Part shown: piece by piece, positions 59,977-64,000 of the stretch
Position numbering within the stretch: position 1 is the stretch's first letter
How the letters are laid out: each line of letters opens with the position of its first letter
DNA from: Apiosordaria backusii
Taxonomy: Eukaryota; Ascomycota; Sordariomycetes; Sordariales; Lasiosphaeriaceae
Length of the DNA: 64,000 nt
NCBI GenBank assembly: GCA_030549205.1
Contig: JAUKTV010000002.1
Coordinates: 930,001-994,000, forward strand
Direction: 5' to 3'
Notes under the pieces: model-generated
What the model was told of the DNA's origin: nothing
Databases searched by the model: none
The model's input: the letters and a program-made list of their open reading frames with translations, nothing else
Program-made: the position numbers and the translations under genes

Positions 59977-61637
59977 CAGCTGGAACAAAACACGCTAGAA
60001 ATGCCACTGCTGGGTACCAGACCAGGTCGGTATTAGACGAAAAGGGGTATCAAAAAGGGGCCGCCAGGGCAATGAAAAGCAGACACAGCCAAACAAACAA
60101 GCCCAATGGCTTGATCAGCAACAGTAAAGAATGTGTCGGTAGAGTGACAGCATCACGGTGGTGAGTGGATCAGGGAAAACGTGAACTTTGGGAGACCCGG
60201 CCAGAGGTTATACCAGCCGCCAAGCCCCATTGTCCCCCTCGGAGTAACACCAAAGAGAAAACGGCGGGCGGGCAAATCCAGGATCAGCTGTCCCCTGGCG
60301 GCGGCAGACGAGGGGGGAGACGCGAATGAGCCCATCTCGAAACGGATCGACGCGTCTTGGCTGTCGTCCCAAGTGCTGGGATGGTAGGGGGCGGTGGCCA
60401 AAATTAGACGGCTCTCTTTGAGTCCCAGACAACAAGGCGTGCTGAGGATGAAATGCACAGGAGAGGAGCACAAAAAAGGCCCATGTTCGAAGTTGTCGTG
60501 GTGTTTCAGGTCCCAACCCTGGTCGTGGTTGTTTAAGCTTGTCTGTGTGTGACGGGGGATTATTAGGTAATGCCCGCTCTTCTGCCCAATCAGCATCAAA
60601 AGGTTCCTGGAGCGGAGTGCACGACAGGGATCGGCTGCGACGTTGGCCTGGTGCCAAGCTCTTCGACCTGCAGCCGAATGCCCCCAGATGCCGCGGAGGA
60701 ATTCCAGGGACAGTCCAGACGTGAAAACGCTTCTCAAACCATCAGGGTGACACTCCCACGGGACCTTTGCCCACATCCCGTAAGCCCTCTCCGCTGGGGG
60801 AAAGTGACCGCTTGTTGCCAAGTTAGCGATGGGAGCAAGAACACTGGTCCAAGGCGGAAGCCATCACTCACATCAAGGGGCTCTTGAATCGCATTTGCAC
60901 AATCAAGCAACGCGTATGACTTAGAACTATCTGCACGTCCAAGTTGGGGTTGCAATGTTGGCGGTTGGCAGAGAATACTGCTCAGGGGCTAATTACCAGC
61001 AAGCCCGCTACAAAACAAAGAGCCGTTGACAATAAAGAGACTAGGCATTAGCTACGATTAAACTAGACAATTCATTTGATATAATTATGTTATCCAACTC
61101 TTCCTAATCCTTTTTGTGTTCATGCCTACAGGTACGGCGATGGCTTGGGGTGGCTTTGCCTTGATAGCACCAGAAGAAGAAAGGGGCGAAAAGCCCCATA
61201 TATTAACCAAGAAATGCATGGACTGACGTCTGTTCCAATAACCGAGGGAGGAGAATTCTCTACCACAGCGATGATATGTGTGCAGAATCATAGCCGCTTG
61301 TATCTCTACCTACCTTAGGTACATTTTTTTCCAGCTGGACCAAAGCCTAAAGACCCAAACCGAAACTTGAAGACAACTTACGAGGACAACGCGACGGCAT
61401 CTAAAGATTCATCCCTAAGGGAGCCTGACATTTCCCCACTACTGAATGTGGAGCAAAACTAAGCAAACAAAACAATAATATAAACTTGAGCCAATCAAGA
61501 GGAACTACTAGACACAGGCAAATCCGTTATATTGCTTTGGTTGTCCCTGATAGACACATTGAGTATTTCAACGTTGTCGTTGCCGCCCCCTTCCCCCCGC
61601 CATGCCCTGACCGGTGCGCGACGGCAGCCCGCTGTCT
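59977..61637. promoter_or_regulatory. Intergenic region upstream of the fusion-enzyme gene
   Basis: About 1.66 kb. Open frames of up to 222 codons on both strands near 60,150-60,900 overlap each other, mostly lack ATG starts and show no motif, so I do not call them. The segment probably holds the promoter and leader of the minus-strand fusion gene and the 3' end of the next gene. A CTACCTACCTTAGGTAC run lies near 61,310, a type of sequence frequent in promoters of these fungi. Confidence 0.5.
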
Positions 61638-63308
61638 TTAGACGTCGGCCCCCCGTGCGCGTAATCTATCCCAAGGCGGCACCCAATCCAGTTCTATATA
61701 TCCCGGGTCCATGTTATCATCAAGAAGATCCCTGAACGGTGGCAAGGGAGAGACCGTGGCAAAGAACAGATCGCTTCTTTCTGACTCCCATGCGGCTTCT
61801 GGATACACAGGGTATGGCTGTCCATTGTCGTCAAGGTTGGGTACGAGAGCATCTTCGGCAATTTTGTTGGTGCTGATTATCTCAGCAATTTGGTCGTCAT
61901 CCCATGGCTGGCCAGGGTCAAAGTTACATTGTATGCGTGATGATGGCTTGTTGATATCGAGGAGGAGTTGGGGGAACCTGACCACATGCCAGCCGTGTTC
62001 TGCGGTAATTTCTCGCATATTAAATAGCACAGTGGGCATATCAATAAACCGGCGTTCCATCGCTGTTTGCCAAGCAGCGTCTCGCTGGACGGCCTCGCGA
62101 AACACGTCGGCCGACCGTTCCCGTGTTGGATCACCGTCAAGAACAAGGCTGACGGAGTCGGGAATGTCCGGGTGAGAGGCCTCCGCCATCCACAGCGCTA
62201 CCGGCCTCGTAGCATGATCGGCAGGCAAGTCCTCATCGACGTCGCCGAATGGGCCGCCCCAGTGGCCCATCCAGTCGATTAGTCCAAACGGCCAATCGAA
62301 GGGGTCTTTGAACTGGCCGCCCGCGCTGCCCCAAGCGCATGCCTGGAAGAGGTTTGTCCAAAGACTAGCGCGTCGTTCTATTCGGAGCGCCGGGTTCTCC
62401 AGACAATAAGGGACAAGACCACGGATGTGACACTCGGGATGGGCGACCGACACTCTGTCCTCGCGGAGACAAATCCTGCGCATATACTTCCTCGTGTTTG
62501 CAGGAAGGGAGCTTAGGAAATGGATAGCTGCTGCTGCCGCCGAGAACCTGAACTTGCCAGGATGGTCCTGCCACATGTCTCTCAGAGCTGCTGGCGCCCG
62601 GTGTGCGGGCGTCGGTAGGCAGGCGCCGATCGTATCGAGCTCGTCCTCGGTTGGAATCCTCCACGGTTCCTTGATAATGGCAAGATAAGCGGCCAAGCCG
62701 CCTCTTTTTTCCCAGTCAAACGGACGTGGACCGAAATTTTCAAAATCTTCATGTTCCGGTGCACTAATGTCAGTGCGGCAGTCAGGTTCAGTCACAGCCT
62801 TGGCTATTAACTGAGCCCTGAGGCTGCGCTGAACTGAGGGGACCTGATCCCATCCGTCCCAATCAATGCTCGGAATGTCCTCATCCTTGTACTCTCTGTC
62901 ATGAAGACACGATATGGCGTGGACAAGTGATCGTTCGCCAACGACTTGTCGAATCACCTCCGGGGGCACGGCCTGCCTCACGGCGTGCCAACCGATACCG
63001 CCGCGGAACCGCGAAACAAAATAAGCCCAGCGCGCAGCTCTAGTGCGTAGCGTTCTTGAGTAGAGTGTTGAAAAGGTGACGGTGTGGATGCTCAGAGCCA
63101 GCCCGCGCATTTCTTGAGCAATGCGCTTGCACGTGTACATCAGATTGAGCTCGATCGGCTGGTGGTCGGCGGTTCTCAGTTTCCCGGCCTCGAAATCATA
63201 GACGTATCCATCTTCAGTACCAGCGCAAAGATACTCGCGGTAGATATGATTGCGCAACTCGCCCGGTAGCAAGAGGAGGGTTGCCTGGGGAGATGGTTCG
63301 GTCTCCAT
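61638..63308 (-). CDS. F-box/2EXR-type fungal protein of unknown function
   Basis: Single exon, 556 residues, ATG at 63,306-63,308, TAA at 61,638-61,640. The N-terminus LLLLPGELRNHIYREYL matches the short F-box-like start (Leu-Pro-x-Glu-Leu-Arg-Asn-x-Ile-Tyr) of many ascomycete hypothetical proteins. These are thought to be divergent F-box or 2EXR proteins, some of which join SCF ubiquitin ligases. The rest is Trp- and Pro-rich with no further motif I can name (for example GGQFKDPFDWPFGLIDWMGHW), and there is no membrane segment. The C-terminus is acidic. There is no sign of damage. Function is inferred only from the first 20 residues, so treat it as unknown. Confidence 0.8.
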   Translation of the reverse strand: METEPSPQATLLLLPGELRNHIYREYLCAGTEDGYVYDFEAGKLRTADHQPIELNLMYTCKRIAQEMRGLALSIHTVTFSTLYSRTLRTRAARWAYFVSRFRGGIGWHAVRQAVPPEVIRQVVGERSLVHAISCLHDREYKDEDIPSIDWDGWDQVPSVQRSLRAQLIAKAVTEPDCRTDISAPEHEDFENFGPRPFDWEKRGGLAAYLAIIKEPWRIPTEDELDTIGACLPTPAHRAPAALRDMWQDHPGKFRFSAAAAAIHFLSSLPANTRKYMRRICLREDRVSVAHPECHIRGLVPYCLENPALRIERRASLWTNLFQACAWGSAGGQFKDPFDWPFGLIDWMGHWGGPFGDVDEDLPADHATRPVALWMAEASHPDIPDSVSLVLDGDPTRERSADVFREAVQRDAAWQTAMERRFIDMPTVLFNMREITAEHGWHVVRFPQLLLDINKPSSRIQCNFDPGQPWDDDQIAEIISTNKIAEDALVPNLDDNGQPYPVYPEAAWESERSDLFFATVSPLPPFRDLLDDNMDPGYIELDWVPPWDRLRARGADV

Positions 63309-63729
63309 GTTGTCGCTGGTGGTGTAGATCTGACTTGGGGTGGAGGTTGGTGTGAGAAAAGGGAAGAAGATGACATGGAAGCCTGCAGGTGCCTTTAATG
63401 CGTCGCTGATGGTGGGTCGAGTTTACCTACCTAGTGTACACTAGAGACGGTTTTGGTGTGACGTCAATGGGTGATTTGGCCGATGACTCACAGCGAAGAG
63501 AAGCTTCCCAACAAAAGCTTTTCAACAACGCCATACCCAATGTTGGTTTTCGTCACAGTTTGGTCTGCCACATATCCACAAAAAGAGAGTTCACTCACCG
63601 AGTTCAACCTCTGCTTTGAATAGGTAGGTAGGTAACTTTGTTAGTCGACACACCACCATCGGGGCTGCATAGTGGCAGGACTTGCCGTACGACCTTGTGG
63701 CCAAACTTTCCAAGTTCCAGACGCCTCCT
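63309..63729. promoter_or_regulatory. Region between the F-box-type gene and the right-edge gene
   Basis: 421 bases holding the promoter of the minus-strand F-box-type gene and the 3' end of the next minus-strand gene. It contains a perfect 14-base palindrome CTAGTGTACACTAG (63,431-63,444) and TAGGTAGGTAGGTA (about 63,621-63,634). No open frame is convincing. Confidence 0.5.
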
Positions 63730-63981
63730 TCACCACCGATTGCTCATGACCGCTCTTCGCCGCATCTGAAGGCAGGCCGGGAATCTTTGGTAGAGGGCGG
63801 CAGTGGTAGCCCACAGGGGGCCGGCCAGGTTGCGTTGGTTCTTGAGAGACTGCCTGTCATGAGTGAAGCGGGAGTCGAAAAGCATGACGGCAAACTTCTC
63901 CCCGGAAAAGACCATGCCGGTTCCTCGGGCCACTTGGTCAACACTGGTTGTAAGCGTTCCATGGCCAGCAGTTTCGAGCAT
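63730..63981 (-). CDS. Last exon of a gene continuing past the right edge
   Basis: The frame reads MLETAGHGTLTTSV, DQVARGTGMVF, GEKFAVMLFDSRFTHDRQSL and ends QMRRRAVMSNRW at TGA (63,730-63,732). Composition and codon use look truly coding. Just upstream on the minus strand is CTCTAACGGCATAGACTAG: a lariat motif (CTAAC) followed by an AG acceptor directly before the first ATG. So this is more likely the last exon than a complete 83-residue gene. I do not recognise the family. There is no signal peptide and no membrane segment. Confidence 0.6.
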   Translation of the reverse strand: MLETAGHGTLTTSVDQVARGTGMVFSGEKFAVMLFDSRFTHDRQSLKNQRNLAGPLWATTAALYQRFPACLQMRRRAVMSNRW

Positions 63982-64000
63982 CTAGTCTATGCCGTTAGAG

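Noticed and set aside
60153..60821. 222-codon minus-strand frame upstream of the fusion gene
   Set aside because: Overlaps several equally long frames on both strands, no motif, no good start; more likely leader or promoter.

Overview
This window reads as nuclear DNA of a filamentous ascomycete (Pezizomycotina). The genes have short introns (46-92 bases) with lariat motifs such as CTAAC or CTGAC. Typical fungal families are present (a NACHT-WD40 NLR, DUF6594, alpha-kinase, a calcium P-type ATPase, Copia and chromodomain Gypsy retrotransposons). Long AT-rich blocks carry the marks of repeat-induced point mutation (RIP): TA-rich sequence, TGG and CAA/CAG codons turned into stops, and repeat pairs that differ almost only by C/T and G/A. 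I cannot name the species.

Layout. 1-21,805 is AT-rich. Its core is one dead HET-NACHT-WD40 gene (start near 3,940, stop 21,803-21,805) split by two Copia elements: Copia-1 (3,947-11,973) sits on the start codon and Copia-2 (15,244-21,693) lies just before the last 35 codons. A young solo LTR (9,143-9,568) lies in the reverse-transcriptase region of Copia-1. 21,806-26,245 is GC-balanced and mosaic: the 3' end of another Copia (RNase H), an alpha-kinase fragment, a spliced DUF6594-type gene and a nucleoside-phosphorylase-like NLR fragment. 26,246-32,257 is a third RIP-damaged Copia (Copia-3), followed by the LTR and truncated gag of a relative.

33,267-40,200 is a normal gene island: a two-exon Ca2+-ATPase, a divergent three-exon membrane RING-H2 gene that uses a GC-AG intron, and an unknown proline-rich gene that runs into an old LTR holding a second solo LTR. 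40,907-53,428 is a 12.5 kb RIP-damaged Gypsy chromovirus with two 161-base insertions. 54,461-64,000 is again genic: a large fusion protein (indoleamine-2,3-dioxygenase-like heme domain, FAD/NADPH reductase, cytochrome b5), an F-box-type protein of unknown function, and the last exon of a gene running off the right edge.

Functional reading. The fusion enzyme looks self-sufficient: NADPH to FAD to cytochrome b5 to heme within one chain. The ATPase and RING genes share a 429-base divergent promoter, but I see no shared pathway. Most of the window is a retrotransposon graveyard. Four of its retroelements were bounded by LTR length and 5-base target duplications (perfect for three, imperfect for Copia-2); the four solo-LTR-like insertions each have perfect duplications, which allows a relative chronology.
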